IMG/VR virus record: IMGVR_UViG_3300033148_007096
Coordinates: 1,563 to 23,301 of that record
Length of the DNA stretch: 21,739 nt
From: a virus
Direction: 5' to 3' (one strand)
Below, piece by piece: positions 7,723-13,487 of this stretch. Both the position numbers and the translations under genes were made by a program. The notes under the pieces were generated by a model. It was not told where the DNA came from and searched no databases. It was given only the letters and a program-made list of their open reading frames with translations. Position 1 is the stretch's first letter; every line of letters starts with the position of its first letter.

Positions 7723-8514
7723 ATGGCGATAGTTACACGCGGGCGAACAATGAACCGATTATATCTAACCCGAACCCACCTCACACACTTTGAGGACGGG
7801 CGGCAGTGCGCGTCCGAGACGTTTGATAATATCCATAATGGGGAAAGCATATTCCTAATAGGGTCAAACCCGCGCTTATACGACCTACTCCCGGCTTTGC
7901 ATCGTGCGGAATACACCTTCGCCTTAAATCGGGCGTTGCTTGTTTATCCATACCCCACGTATTGGGCGGCGATGGATTATTGGCCTGCGGGGTTCTCGAT
8001 GAATCCGCTATTCAATCCCGACGTGATAAAGTTTATCGATTTATTCAGAATGCACGACCCGATGGAATATCAGTCGAGCTTTTATCGTGAAGGGCGGCTG
8101 CTCCGGGATTTGCCGAATACGTATTTTTTCAACCGGGATGCTTCACGTTGTTGGAATGAGAACTTTTTTACGCGGCATAATTCGCTCGCATATTTCGATT
8201 CAACTTTTATGATTGCTCTGCAGTTAATCTGGCGTATGGGATTTAAGAAAGTTTATTTATGCGGTTGCGCGTTTGACTTCGACCCGGATGACCCGTATTG
8301 CTACAAAGACGAAATGAACGAAAAAGGCAAGGCGCATAACGCAAAATGCTATCCGAGGTTGGCACGTGAGGTCAACGAGTTTATTCCGATAGCGCGTGAT
8401 AACGGGTTTGAAATATTCCGGTGCGACGAGGAATCGAACCTTGACGCACCGTATGAGACTATTGAATTGGCTTTACAATCCTCACAGACCGCGCAACGCC
8501 CGCAGTCCGTTTGA
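7723..8514 (+). CDS. MptE/DUF115-like Rossmann-fold protein
   Basis: The product has 263 residues. An early FLIGSNPRL strand-loop (about residue 44-52), a conserved Asn/Asp pair (FALNRAL, AAMDYW), and a late block with GFKKVYLCGCAFDFD followed by YPRLAREVNEFIPIARDNGFEIFRC match the pattern of DUF115 / MptE-like Rossmann proteins, which are related to glycosyl- or phosphotransferases. It may modify phage or host glycans, but the substrate cannot be read from the sequence. It stands after the terminator, with no clear Shine-Dalgarno before ATG 7723; ATG 7750 is an alternative start. Its 3' end overlaps the convergent LexA-like gene by 56 bases. Confidence 0.55.
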   Translation: MAIVTRGRTMNRLYLTRTHLTHFEDGRQCASETFDNIHNGESIFLIGSNPRLYDLLPALHRAEYTFALNRALLVYPYPTYWAAMDYWPAGFSMNPLFNPDVIKFIDLFRMHDPMEYQSSFYREGRLLRDLPNTYFFNRDASRCWNENFFTRHNSLAYFDSTFMIALQLIWRMGFKKVYLCGCAFDFDPDDPYCYKDEMNEKGKAHNAKCYPRLAREVNEFIPIARDNGFEIFRCDEESNLDAPYETIELALQSSQTAQRPQSV

Positions 8515-8692
8515 TATACCCCTTGTCCTCCAGAACGCTCAGTAAGGCGTGTCCGCGCTGTTTAGATAGCTTGAGTGCCTTCCCCACGTCCGACGCTGAC
8601 GGCGCGTAGCCACAGACCTTAATATAACGGTCTATGACGTTTAGAGCGCGAGCTTGGACGGGGGTTAGCTCGGTTATTTTGTGAACGCCCAT
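8459..8692 (-). CDS. Stand-alone LexA-type winged-helix DNA-binding protein
   Basis: The product has 77 residues. The whole protein matches the N-terminal DNA-binding domain of LexA: ITELTPVQARALNVIDRYI, then GYAPSASDVGKAL, the recognition helix KQRGHALLSVLEDKGYI and a wing RSVRIV. The self-cleaving peptidase half of LexA is missing, so it cannot be inactivated by RecA in the usual way. The ribosome site GGGGAGGG precedes the ATG. It is the last gene of a minus-strand operon of tiny proteins, the place where an autorepressor is common. The 3' end runs 56 bases into the opposite-strand MptE-like gene. DNA targets are unknown. Confidence 0.7.
   Translation of the reverse strand: MGVHKITELTPVQARALNVIDRYIKVCGYAPSASDVGKALKLSKQRGHALLSVLEDKGYIKRTAGVARSVRIVKPIQ
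8471..8503 (-). repeat. Degenerate relative of the 37-nt CRISPR-like unit
   Basis: Compared with the intact units, this stretch keeps CAATCCTCA, CAGACCGCG and CGCCCG in order and the same spacing except for a 12-base gap where part of the unit is missing. It lies inside the coding 3' ends of both convergent genes. Three ordered blocks make chance unlikely but do not exclude it. Confidence 0.4.
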
Positions 8693-8710
8693 TATGCCCT
8701 CCCCTTTAGG

Positions 8711-8929
8711 TTATATGCAGTTATGCTCGATAGCGAAAAAGACCTCTTTAGCCCGGCACATATTGGGAACGCTTAACCGAACGGGATTAACCGTTGCAAA
8801 CGTAATTTTCACTGCGTAGTAATTTTGGGTAAGGTCGGTCGCGTAGCAGTAGGTTTCGATTTCGCAATATTGGCCAACCATCGTAGCCTTGACAACTCGT
8901 TTAACTTTTTTTGTTTTACTAAAGGTCAT
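8711..8929 (-). CDS. Small protein of unknown function
   Basis: The product has 72 residues. The N-terminus is very basic (MTFSKTKKVKRVVKATM), followed by a compact strand-rich part (YCEIETYCYATDLTQNYYAVKITFATV) and a short helix. No family is recognised. The ribosome site GGAGGG lies 7 bases before the ATG. The first 13 codons lie in a 43-base sequence that is repeated exactly at 9421-9463, where it starts a truncated frame. Fourth of five genes in the minus-strand operon; small size and context would suit a host-interaction or counter-defence protein, but there is no direct evidence. Confidence 0.55.
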   Translation of the reverse strand: MTFSKTKKVKRVVKATMVGQYCEIETYCYATDLTQNYYAVKITFATVNPVRLSVPNMCRAKEVFFAIEHNCI

Positions 8930-8932
8930 TTT
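8890..8932. repeat. 43-bp direct repeat B, copy 1
   Basis: Identical over 43 bases to 9421-9463. On the minus strand this copy carries the first 13 codons of the 72-residue protein gene. Together with repeat A it brackets the gene at 9008-9337. Confidence 0.9.
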
Positions 8933-8941
8933 CTTGCCCTC

Positions 8942-8993
8942 CGTTTAAGTTTTCAATCCTCATCAGGCGGCCTTCAGACCGCGACGCGCCCGA
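8942..8993 (-). repeat. 52-bp direct repeat A copy 1, containing a CRISPR-repeat-like unit (8949-8985)
   Basis: Identical over 52 bases to 9369-9420. Read on the minus strand, 8985 to 8949 is a 37-nt unit that begins GTCGCGGTCTGAAGGCCGC, in which GCGGTC and GGCCGC pair (6 bp, one G-U) around TGAA, and ends TGATGAGGATTGAAAAC. Length, internal hairpin and ATTGAAA(A)C end are the hallmarks of CRISPR repeats, but there is no spacer array. It lies between two genes of the minus-strand operon. Just upstream in transcript sense, CGCGCC and GGCGCG (9000-8985) form a stem closed by a UUCG loop. Confidence 0.7.
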
Positions 8994-9007
8994 AGGCGCG
9001 TTTCGGA

Positions 9008-9337
9008 TTATCTCTCTCGTATTATCATCGCCTCGTCGTCATAATTTTCAACATCGAGGTCGTCGCCGGTCTCGTAGAGGCCTCCCGTATAGCGGACGCC
9101 GTCGTCCGTGCGCTCAGCAATAGGCCAGTGGTCGTCCCACTCCTCCAGATTCATAACATCCCCCGCCGTGCCGACGAGTTTCCCGGTCAGATAATACGCG
9201 ATAGCTCGCAGTGCCGTCGGGCGGTCGTAGCTGATACCAAACGCCCGGTCGCCGTCCTCGTCCGGTTCGATTGTAACATCCACATCAGGATGACTCGCAA
9301 TAAATTCAATAATAATTTGTTCGACCCGGATTTTCAT
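9008..9337 (-). CDS. Small acidic protein of unknown function
   Basis: The product has 109 residues and a strong negative charge (DVDVTIEPDEDGD, GDDLDVENYDDEAM). Residues 1-18 form an amphipathic helix (IRVEQIIIEFIASHPD), and 35-60 another (RPTALRAIAYYLTGKLV). The rest looks like an extended acidic tail. Strong acidity can indicate a DNA mimic, a known plan among anti-restriction and anti-CRISPR proteins, but that is inference. Ribosome site AGGAGGG precedes the ATG. The gene is bracketed by the two 52-bp direct repeats A and outside them by the 43-bp repeats B, as if it were a moved or duplicated cassette. Confidence 0.6.
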   Translation of the reverse strand: MKIRVEQIIIEFIASHPDVDVTIEPDEDGDRAFGISYDRPTALRAIAYYLTGKLVGTAGDVMNLEEWDDHWPIAERTDDGVRYTGGLYETGDDLDVENYDDEAMIIRER

Positions 9338-9368
9338 TTTGTTGCCCTCCTATGCGCCATTCCCGGCG

Positions 9369-9420
9369 CGTTTAAGTTTTCAATCCTCATCAGGCGGCCT
9401 TCAGACCGCGACGCGCCCGA
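9369..9420 (-). repeat. 52-bp direct repeat A copy 2, containing a CRISPR-repeat-like unit (9376-9412)
   Basis: Exact copy of 8942-8993. The 37-nt unit is at 9412-9376 on the minus strand, 427 bases from the first copy, too far to be neighbouring repeats of an array. In transcript sense it follows repeat B directly and is followed by the ribosome site of the acidic-protein gene. Confidence 0.7.
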
Positions 9421-9460
9421 TGACAACTCGTTTAACTTTTTTTGTTTTACTAAAGGTCAT
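9401..9460 (-). pseudogene. Truncated 19-codon duplicate of the 72-residue protein gene
   Basis: The first 13 codons match the start of the gene at 8929 exactly (MTFSKTKKVKRVV), because they lie in repeat B copy 2. The frame then enters repeat A and stops after six more codons. No strong ribosome site precedes it. It is best read as a leftover of duplication or cassette insertion. Confidence 0.55.
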
Positions 9461-9463
9461 TTT
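9421..9463. repeat. 43-bp direct repeat B, copy 2
   Basis: Exact copy of 8890-8932 and directly joined to repeat A copy 2. The order relative to A is swapped between the two sites (B-A here and A-B at the other end, in transcript sense), so A and B nest around the acidic-protein gene. Confidence 0.9.
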
Positions 9464-9488
9464 ACTCGTCATCCTTTTCGCCTTGCGG

Positions 9489-9803
9489 TTAAAGTGTAGC
9501 TTCTATTTCGTCAAGCTCCTTTAATAGGCGTTCGTGTAGCCTGACAACGCTGTCGTGTACGTGTTGATTCGTAAGGCCCGGTATGGTGCTGTCGTATTGA
9601 CTCCGTTTTTCTTTTTCCGTGAGGCCGTGAAACCACTTTTCGAAGTTAGCGTGTCCGCCCATAACCTGCTCGCGCCTTTCCTCAAAGCCCTCTTGGGTGT
9701 TTTGGGGAAAGGTGTGGATGCCGTCCCAATGTATGCAGGCTATGGCAGAATCTTCCGGCGTCCAGTACCAGTTTTTGCTTTGTCGTCCGGTGTATGTTTT
9801 CAT
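9489..9803 (-). CDS. Small protein of unknown function
   Basis: The product has 104 residues from ATG 9803; GAGGA lies 9 bases before this ATG. An in-frame TTG at 9812 sits too close to that site. The N-terminal half is rich in aromatic and polar residues (NWYWTPEDSAIACIHWDGIHTF), and the C-terminal half is a charged helix pair (EEGFE-type region, then HVHDSVVRLHERLLKELDEIEATL). No family is recognised. Second gene of the minus-strand operon, between the SWIM protein and the repeat-flanked acidic protein. Confidence 0.55.
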   Translation of the reverse strand: MKTYTGRQSKNWYWTPEDSAIACIHWDGIHTFPQNTQEGFEERREQVMGGHANFEKWFHGLTEKEKRSQYDSTIPGLTNQHVHDSVVRLHERLLKELDEIEATL

Positions 9804-9804
9804 T

Positions 9805-9826
9805 GTTTTCAATCCTCATCAGGCGG
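9805..9826 (-). repeat. Partial copy of the CRISPR-like unit (3' 22 nt)
   Basis: On the minus strand this reads CCGCCTGATGAGG then ATTGAAAAC, identical to the last 22 bases of the 37-nt unit. It fills the 24-base gap between two operon genes and supplies the GAGGA ribosome site of the downstream gene. This raises the alternative that the whole unit is a copied leader segment. Confidence 0.65.
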
Positions 9827-9827
9827 C

Positions 9828-10118
9828 TCAATAACCCAGCCATTCGCGCCAGCCATAGACGCCTCGATTTCTCAACACATCGCGCTCTTCTCTGGAATTC
9901 TCCTGCTCTGCCGGTAGGTCTCCGGTTTCGACCGACGCACTGACGGCTTTGACGTGTCGGCACATCTTCCCGAATTTTCCAGCAGGGCAATCGCAATCCC
10001 ATACCCGAACATATTCGGGGTCTCCGTCGCCAGAGCCGCGATACTGCACATTGTACGCGTTGCCAGAGCGTTCGCTTCCGACCCTCCAGTGGTTGTTGGC
10101 GATTTTCGTGATTTTCAT
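9828..10118 (-). CDS. Small SWIM zinc-finger protein
   Basis: The product has 96 residues. The motif CDCPAGKFGKMCRHVKAV (about residues 42-59) is a SWIM zinc finger (C-x-C-x(n)-C-x-H). Before it comes a strand-rich part (HWRVGSERSGNAYNVQY, EYVRVWDC). After it the chain is polar and likely flexible. SWIM domains bind DNA or proteins, and stand-alone small ones occur in phages. It is the first gene after the minus-strand promoter at 10166-10193; the AGGGG ribosome site precedes the ATG. Its target is unknown. Confidence 0.7.
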   Translation of the reverse strand: MKITKIANNHWRVGSERSGNAYNVQYRGSGDGDPEYVRVWDCDCPAGKFGKMCRHVKAVSASVETGDLPAEQENSREERDVLRNRGVYGWREWLGY

Positions 10119-10165
10119 TTCTTTGCCCCTTTCGTTTTCGTTTTCCTTGTTATCAATCTACTAAT

Positions 10166-10193
10166 ATTATACCCCGCTATAGATGAAAGTCCA
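10166..10193 (-). promoter_or_regulatory. Sigma70-like promoter of the minus-strand operon
   Basis: On the minus strand, TGGACT (10193-10188) is separated by 16 bases from a perfect TATAAT (10171-10166). Transcription would begin near 10158, about 40 bases before the SWIM gene. An imperfect inverted repeat CTATAG...CATAG (10177-10196) overlaps the -35 box and could be an operator. Confidence 0.6.
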
Positions 10194-10226
10194 TAGGAAA
10201 ATAAAATAAATCGAAAGTTTTTTATC

Positions 10227-10300
10227 GCCCTGAAACCCTTATAAACAGGGGCTTTGCGCCGATTGGCGAGATTATTTTAAAGAATTTTTAAAAATAGCGT
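10227..10300. promoter_or_regulatory. Intergenic control region between the divergent promoters
   Basis: This stretch has no gene. It holds an inverted repeat GCCCTG (10227-10232) / CAGGGGC (10246-10252) and an AT palindrome ATTTTTAAAAAT (10284-10295) just upstream of the plus-strand -35 box, where it could act as an UP element or operator. These are candidates only. Confidence 0.3.
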
Positions 10301-10329
10301 TAGACACATATCAGCGAAAATTGTAAAAT
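10301..10329 (+). promoter_or_regulatory. Sigma70-like promoter of the early plus-strand operon
   Basis: TAGACA (10301-10306) and TAAAAT (10324-10329) are separated by exactly 17 bases, each matching 5 of 6 consensus positions. Start of transcription would be near 10336, giving a leader of about 150 bases before the nuclease gene, with a leader ORF and a terminator in between. Confidence 0.6.
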
Positions 10330-10356
10330 TCGGGTAGTTGATAAAAGGAAAATTCG

Positions 10357-10479
10357 ATGACCCGGTTGAACCTCAGGAAACAAAATAAAAAACACCTCGC
10401 TCAGAATCTCTCAACCGGGTCTGGCGAGGCTGGTTACGGGGCGGGCGGCCACAAAACGCCCGCCCCTTTTTCTTATTAA
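10357..10479 (+). CDS. Possible 40-residue leader peptide
   Basis: ATG 10357 follows AAAGGA by 7-8 bases, and the frame runs 40 codons to TAA 10477. The N-terminal half is basic (MTRLNLRKQNKKHLAQNL), the rest Gly-rich. The frame runs through the pseudoknot-forming region and the terminator hairpin, and its stop overlaps the ribosome site of the nuclease gene. This suits a leader whose translation alters folding and termination, but the frame could be open by chance. Confidence 0.35.
   Translation: MTRLNLRKQNKKHLAQNLSTGSGEAGYGAGGHKTPAPFSY
10360..10429 (+). ncRNA. Structured leader RNA with possible pseudoknot
   Basis: ACCCGGTTGA (10360-10369) pairs perfectly with TCAACCGGGT (10411-10420). 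CCTCGC-T-CAG (10395-10404) pairs with CTGGCGAGG (10421-10429), 9 bp with one bulged T. The second helix encloses the 3' arm of the first, so they form a pseudoknot or a mutually exclusive switch. The 25-nt loop is A-rich. It lies between a promoter and a terminator, so a short RNA of about 130 nt may accumulate. Confidence 0.5.
10438..10471 (+). terminator. Intrinsic terminator before the early operon
   Basis: GGGGCGGGCG (10438-10447) pairs perfectly with CGCCCGCCCC (10457-10466) around a 9-nt loop, followed by TTTTT. It lies only 17 bases before the first early gene, between that gene and its likely promoter, so it should act as an attenuator or early/middle switch (antitermination or leader control). 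Confidence 0.8.
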
Positions 10480-10488
10480 GGAGGGCAC

Positions 10489-11580
10489 GTGATTTATAGG
10501 GCTTCATCCGTCCCGCGAATACTCCGCTGTCCCGCGTCAAGCGTTGCCCCGGATATATACATTGATGAATCAGGCGAGGCGGCTGCGGTCGGTTCGGCGG
10601 TTCACAACGTCTTGGCGCAGGTAGTCGAGGAAGGGCTGACGCAATTGCCGGAAGTCGGGAAGGCGGCGGAGTTGCATAGGCTTGAGGACTACGCCGAATT
10701 AATCCGGCTTGGATGGGCGGGGGTTAATGCGCTTGAAGATTTACGCCCTTCCATATCGAATATTCTTGGCGTAGAAAAATCAATGGCGTGCGCCGAATTT
10801 AAAGGTACGGCGGATATGGTGTTTGAATCAGACGACGGTGCGCTTTGCGTATTAGACTGGAAGTCGGGGTTTGCTGACGCCGACTACGCTGACCAGCTTA
10901 TGACGTATGCGATTATGGCGAGGGCAACATTCGGTGCGTATGAGCGATATAAAACAATAATCGTTTGGCTTCGGTCAAGGGAAATAGAAATCAATAGTTA
11001 TGAAATAGAAGATTTGCGAGCATGGGAGCTTCGGTGGAATGAGGTGATTAAATCCGACCGCTACACGCCGGGCGAACATTGCAAGTGGTGTCCGCGTCAG
11101 TTCGATTGCGAGGCGCGGGCGCAGATGGTGCGGGCGGTCAGCAAAGACCTCGTTGAAATCGAGGCGGGGCAGCTTACGACCAACGAACTTGCCGACCTAT
11201 ATCCCAAAGTCCTCATCGTAGAGAAAGCTTGCAAACGATATAAGGATGTTTTGCGGGCGGCGGTTAAGGACGCCGGGACGGTTAAGCTTTCGGACGGGCG
11301 TATAATGTCTATGGAAGAGCAGGAGAAGAAGTCGATAAAATTCAATAAGGCATACAGTTACCTTATGGGGTATTTCGAGTGCGCCAGTATACAGGATTTG
11401 CTTGACGTTATCGGTAAGTCAGTCACGCTCGGAAAGAAAGGGCTGCTGGATATTATCGGCGAGGGCGCACCGCGCGGACAGAAGGGTAAGCGAAAGATGG
11501 CGGTAATGGACGACCTCGAAAAGGCCGATGCCGTATCGTCTTTTACTTCGCATAGACTATCAATCAAAAAACCTAAATAA
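10489..11580 (+). CDS. PD-(D/E)XK nuclease with Fe-S cluster Cys (RecB/Cas4/DUF2800-like)
   Basis: The product has 363 residues from GTG 10489, which follows AAGGAGG. Cys14 (RILRCPASS) and a C-terminal cluster CKWCPRQFDC (Cys198, 201, 207) fit the four-Cys Fe-S arrangement of Cas4, AddB and DUF2800 nucleases. Catalytic signs are His39 (GSAVHNVL), Glu96, Asp109 (FKGTADMVF), Asp123-Trp-Lys125 (VLDWKSG) and Gln136...Tyr140. In phages such nucleases resect DNA ends for recombination. The next gene looks like a RecT-type annealing protein, so the two probably work as an exonuclease/annealing pair. First gene of the early operon, after a terminator. Confidence 0.8.
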   Translation: MIYRASSVPRILRCPASSVAPDIYIDESGEAAAVGSAVHNVLAQVVEEGLTQLPEVGKAAELHRLEDYAELIRLGWAGVNALEDLRPSISNILGVEKSMACAEFKGTADMVFESDDGALCVLDWKSGFADADYADQLMTYAIMARATFGAYERYKTIIVWLRSREIEINSYEIEDLRAWELRWNEVIKSDRYTPGEHCKWCPRQFDCEARAQMVRAVSKDLVEIEAGQLTTNELADLYPKVLIVEKACKRYKDVLRAAVKDAGTVKLSDGRIMSMEEQEKKSIKFNKAYSYLMGYFECASIQDLLDVIGKSVTLGKKGLLDIIGEGAPRGQKGKRKMAVMDDLEKADAVSSFTSHRLSIKKPK

Positions 11581-11589
11581 GGGGGTCTT

Positions 11590-12480
11590 ATGACTGAAAA
11601 AAAGAACGCTTTAACCGTGGGCGGAATCACGGAAGAGAAGTTAATCGCGCTTGAAGAGGCGGTTAAAAAGTACTCAATCGCCAATCTGTCAAACGCCGAA
11701 GTATTCAAGCCTGCATTAATGCTGGCGGAAGGCATGACCATCTTGCGCGAACAGCTTACGCCGGACGTAATGAAGAGGATAGACGAACTCCAGGGCAACC
11801 GGCTTGGCTTCAGGACAGACAAGCGTCCGGGCGAACGGTATCCGCCTGCTGTCGTCAAAGACTGTTTCATCGAGGCGACGCTTATGGGACTGCGGCCCAT
11901 CGGCAACGAGTTCAACATTATATCCAGTTCCCCTTATGTTACGCGGGAAGGATTGTCGCGGTTATTGCGCGATTATCCCGGCCTCACCGACCTTGAAATT
12001 AAACTCGACATTAAGGCGATGAGGGAGGGCAGGGCTGTCGTTTTCTTCACGGCATCGTGGTTGCTTAAGGGCAGCGCTATGGAGTTATCAGGCGAAATCC
12101 CGGTGCGCGTTAATGCGAAGATGGGGATTGACGCCGTGCTGGGCAAAGCGGACCGGAAGGCGAAATACCGGATATACAATCGCATAACCGGCTCGCGGCA
12201 TTCTATGATAGCTGAGGGTGACGCGGACGATGCGATTCCGGCGGACTTTGCAGAAAAGAAAAACGGATTAGATGCCGGACGGCGGAGGTTTGGAAAGCCG
12301 AAGCCTGAACCTGCAACTAATGGCCCGGTGCAGGCAAAAACCGACGCGGGCGAACTACGCTGCCCCGGTTGCGATAAGACAATGACGCCCGAAGATTCAG
12401 TCTTGTTCAATGGGCTGTGGTGGCACGATGATTGCCTTGAAGCCGATTCAGTCGGGGAAGGCGGGCAGAAAACACTATAA
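11590..12480 (+). CDS. RecT-like single-strand annealing protein with C-terminal zinc motif
   Basis: The product has 296 residues. The core (about 90-205) has CFIEATLMGLRPIGNEFNI, PYVTREGLSRLL and, later, AVLGKADRKAKYRIYNRITG, matching the layout of RecT-family proteins (Gly-Leu-x-Pro-x-Gly, an aromatic-Gly turn, and a KA-R-K helix). Residues about 265-290 carry CPGC...HDDC, a likely zinc knuckle. The position directly after a RecB-like nuclease fits a Red-type recombination pair that loads on resected DNA and anneals strands. The linker (about 225-262) is Pro/Ala/Lys-rich. The family call is moderate; a different ssDNA-binding protein remains possible. Confidence 0.55.
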   Translation: MTEKKNALTVGGITEEKLIALEEAVKKYSIANLSNAEVFKPALMLAEGMTILREQLTPDVMKRIDELQGNRLGFRTDKRPGERYPPAVVKDCFIEATLMGLRPIGNEFNIISSSPYVTREGLSRLLRDYPGLTDLEIKLDIKAMREGRAVVFFTASWLLKGSAMELSGEIPVRVNAKMGIDAVLGKADRKAKYRIYNRITGSRHSMIAEGDADDAIPADFAEKKNGLDAGRRRFGKPKPEPATNGPVQAKTDAGELRCPGCDKTMTPEDSVLFNGLWWHDDCLEADSVGEGGQKTL

Positions 12481-12514
12481 CCGGGTCGCTGTTGCGGGCG
12501 ATACTGGAGGCGAA

Positions 12515-12718
12515 ATGATAACTGTTGCGAAGGGATATATAACTGAGATAATCGGCTTAAAATATCCTATCTGCCACGTTCAATTTCACGAAGCTATAGA
12601 ATACGCAGAAGAAGCGGCGGCGAAATTCAATAAGCAACCAGAATCTTTTGAGGCGAGGGTCAAGCCCGCTTTGCTAATCGTGGACGAGTCGGCCTTTTCA
12701 AAAGCGGAGGGGAAATGA
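12515..12718 (+). CDS. Small protein of unknown function (PALLIV-x-ES tail)
   Basis: The product has 67 residues from ATG 12515, preceded by GGAGG; a longer frame from 12410 only overlaps the upstream gene. The middle is helical (HEAIEYAEEAAAKFNKQ). The C-terminal PALLIVDES recurs in the protein at 17065 (PALLIVEES), with matching DNA (GCTAATCGTGGA). The two may share a C-terminal module. The stop overlaps the ATG of the next gene, and the ribosome site of that gene (GGAGGGG) lies in its last codons. Confidence 0.5.
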   Translation: MITVAKGYITEIIGLKYPICHVQFHEAIEYAEEAAAKFNKQPESFEARVKPALLIVDESAFSKAEGK

Positions 12719-13023
12719 AAACGAAAACAGTCTATGAGGCAGTACTCGGCGTGATTATTGCCGCGCCGAGCAGAAGGAAGATTAAGGTAGTATCTCCGGT
12801 CGCAATCCAGTCCGCGCATAAAAAGCACCCGCTATCAGGACTGCGCAGGCTGCGAGAGTTGCGGGAAGCGGGGCTGCTTTATTTTGAGTACGACCAGCAA
12901 ACAAAACGATATTTTGTTTCTACGCCCGTGAAAAATTTACGGGCAATAAGGCGAGCCTTTCGGGACGGCCTGTCGTTGTCATTTGTTGTCGAGCAGAGAA
13001 AGGGAAAGAAAGGCGCATTATGA
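12715..13023 (+). CDS. Small winged-helix-like DNA-binding protein
   Basis: The product has 102 residues. The pattern VAIQSAHKKHPLSGLRRLRELREAG, then LLYFEYDQQTKRYFVST, is that of a winged helix: a recognition-type helix full of Arg, followed by a two-strand wing. It is very basic at both ends. It overlaps neighbours by 4 bases on each side (ATGA), so it is translated with the operon. Likely a DNA- or RNA-binding regulator or accessory factor; target unknown. Confidence 0.5.
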   Translation: MKTKTVYEAVLGVIIAAPSRRKIKVVSPVAIQSAHKKHPLSGLRRLRELREAGLLYFEYDQQTKRYFVSTPVKNLRAIRRAFRDGLSLSFVVEQRKGKKGAL

Positions 13024-13487
13024 AATGGAAAATAATCACTGCTACGCGCGTTGACGGCGATGTATTTTTAGGCGGGAACGTCCGGTTTGAAAAAGGTTGT
13101 TTCGTAACTGGAAAAATAAAGGCCGGAGGTTGGATAAAAGCCGGGAGTTCGATAGGGGCCGGGAGTTGGATAAAACCCGGAAAGTGGATAAAGGCCGGAA
13201 GTTCGGTCTTACCCATTATAGCGGCCCCAGAAGGGGGATCCGTGAAAAACGCGCAGCGGGCGTATGATGACGCCGAGCCGACGGAGGTTGTATGGGACAG
13301 CGTGGTAGCCTGTCTGGACGATTACAGCGACGCTGAGCTTGCTGATTTAATCCTTAAAGACAAGGACTACGGCAAGGATATTATAATCGCGTTGATTAAG
13401 AATGACCGGAAGTTTGCCATCAAGGAGCTCGCGGAGTTCCACGACGCGGAGTCGTTGGATGTTAAAATACGAGGAGAATCGGAATGA
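13020..13487 (+). CDS. Protein with W-I-K-x-G repeat (beta-solenoid-like) domain
   Basis: The product has 155 residues. Residues about 12-62 are short Gly-based repeats: DGDVFLGGNV, then GGWIKAGSS, IGAGSWIKPG and KWIKAGSS, a pattern that suggests a small beta-solenoid of the bactofilin or hexapeptide kind. The DNA keeps the repeat too (TGGATAAA recurs). Residues 75-155 are acidic and helical (YSDAELADLILKDKDYG, FAIKELAEFHDAESLDV). The ATG overlaps the preceding stop by 4 bases. Function unknown; a scaffold or protein-interaction role is plausible. Confidence 0.5.
   Translation: MKWKIITATRVDGDVFLGGNVRFEKGCFVTGKIKAGGWIKAGSSIGAGSWIKPGKWIKAGSSVLPIIAAPEGGSVKNAQRAYDDAEPTEVVWDSVVACLDDYSDAELADLILKDKDYGKDIIIALIKNDRKFAIKELAEFHDAESLDVKIRGESE

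Noticed and set aside
8949-8985. Hammerhead ribozyme (CTGATGAG ... GAAA is present)
   Set aside because: Only five bases separate the two core boxes, so stem II cannot form, and no cleavage triplet context was seen.
8825-9524. Plus-strand frames across the repeat region
   Set aside because: They run antisense to well-initiated minus-strand genes with ribosome sites and owe their length to repeat composition.
8949-9826. CRISPR array
   Set aside because: Only two full units, 427 bases apart, with a gene between them and no spacers of regular length.
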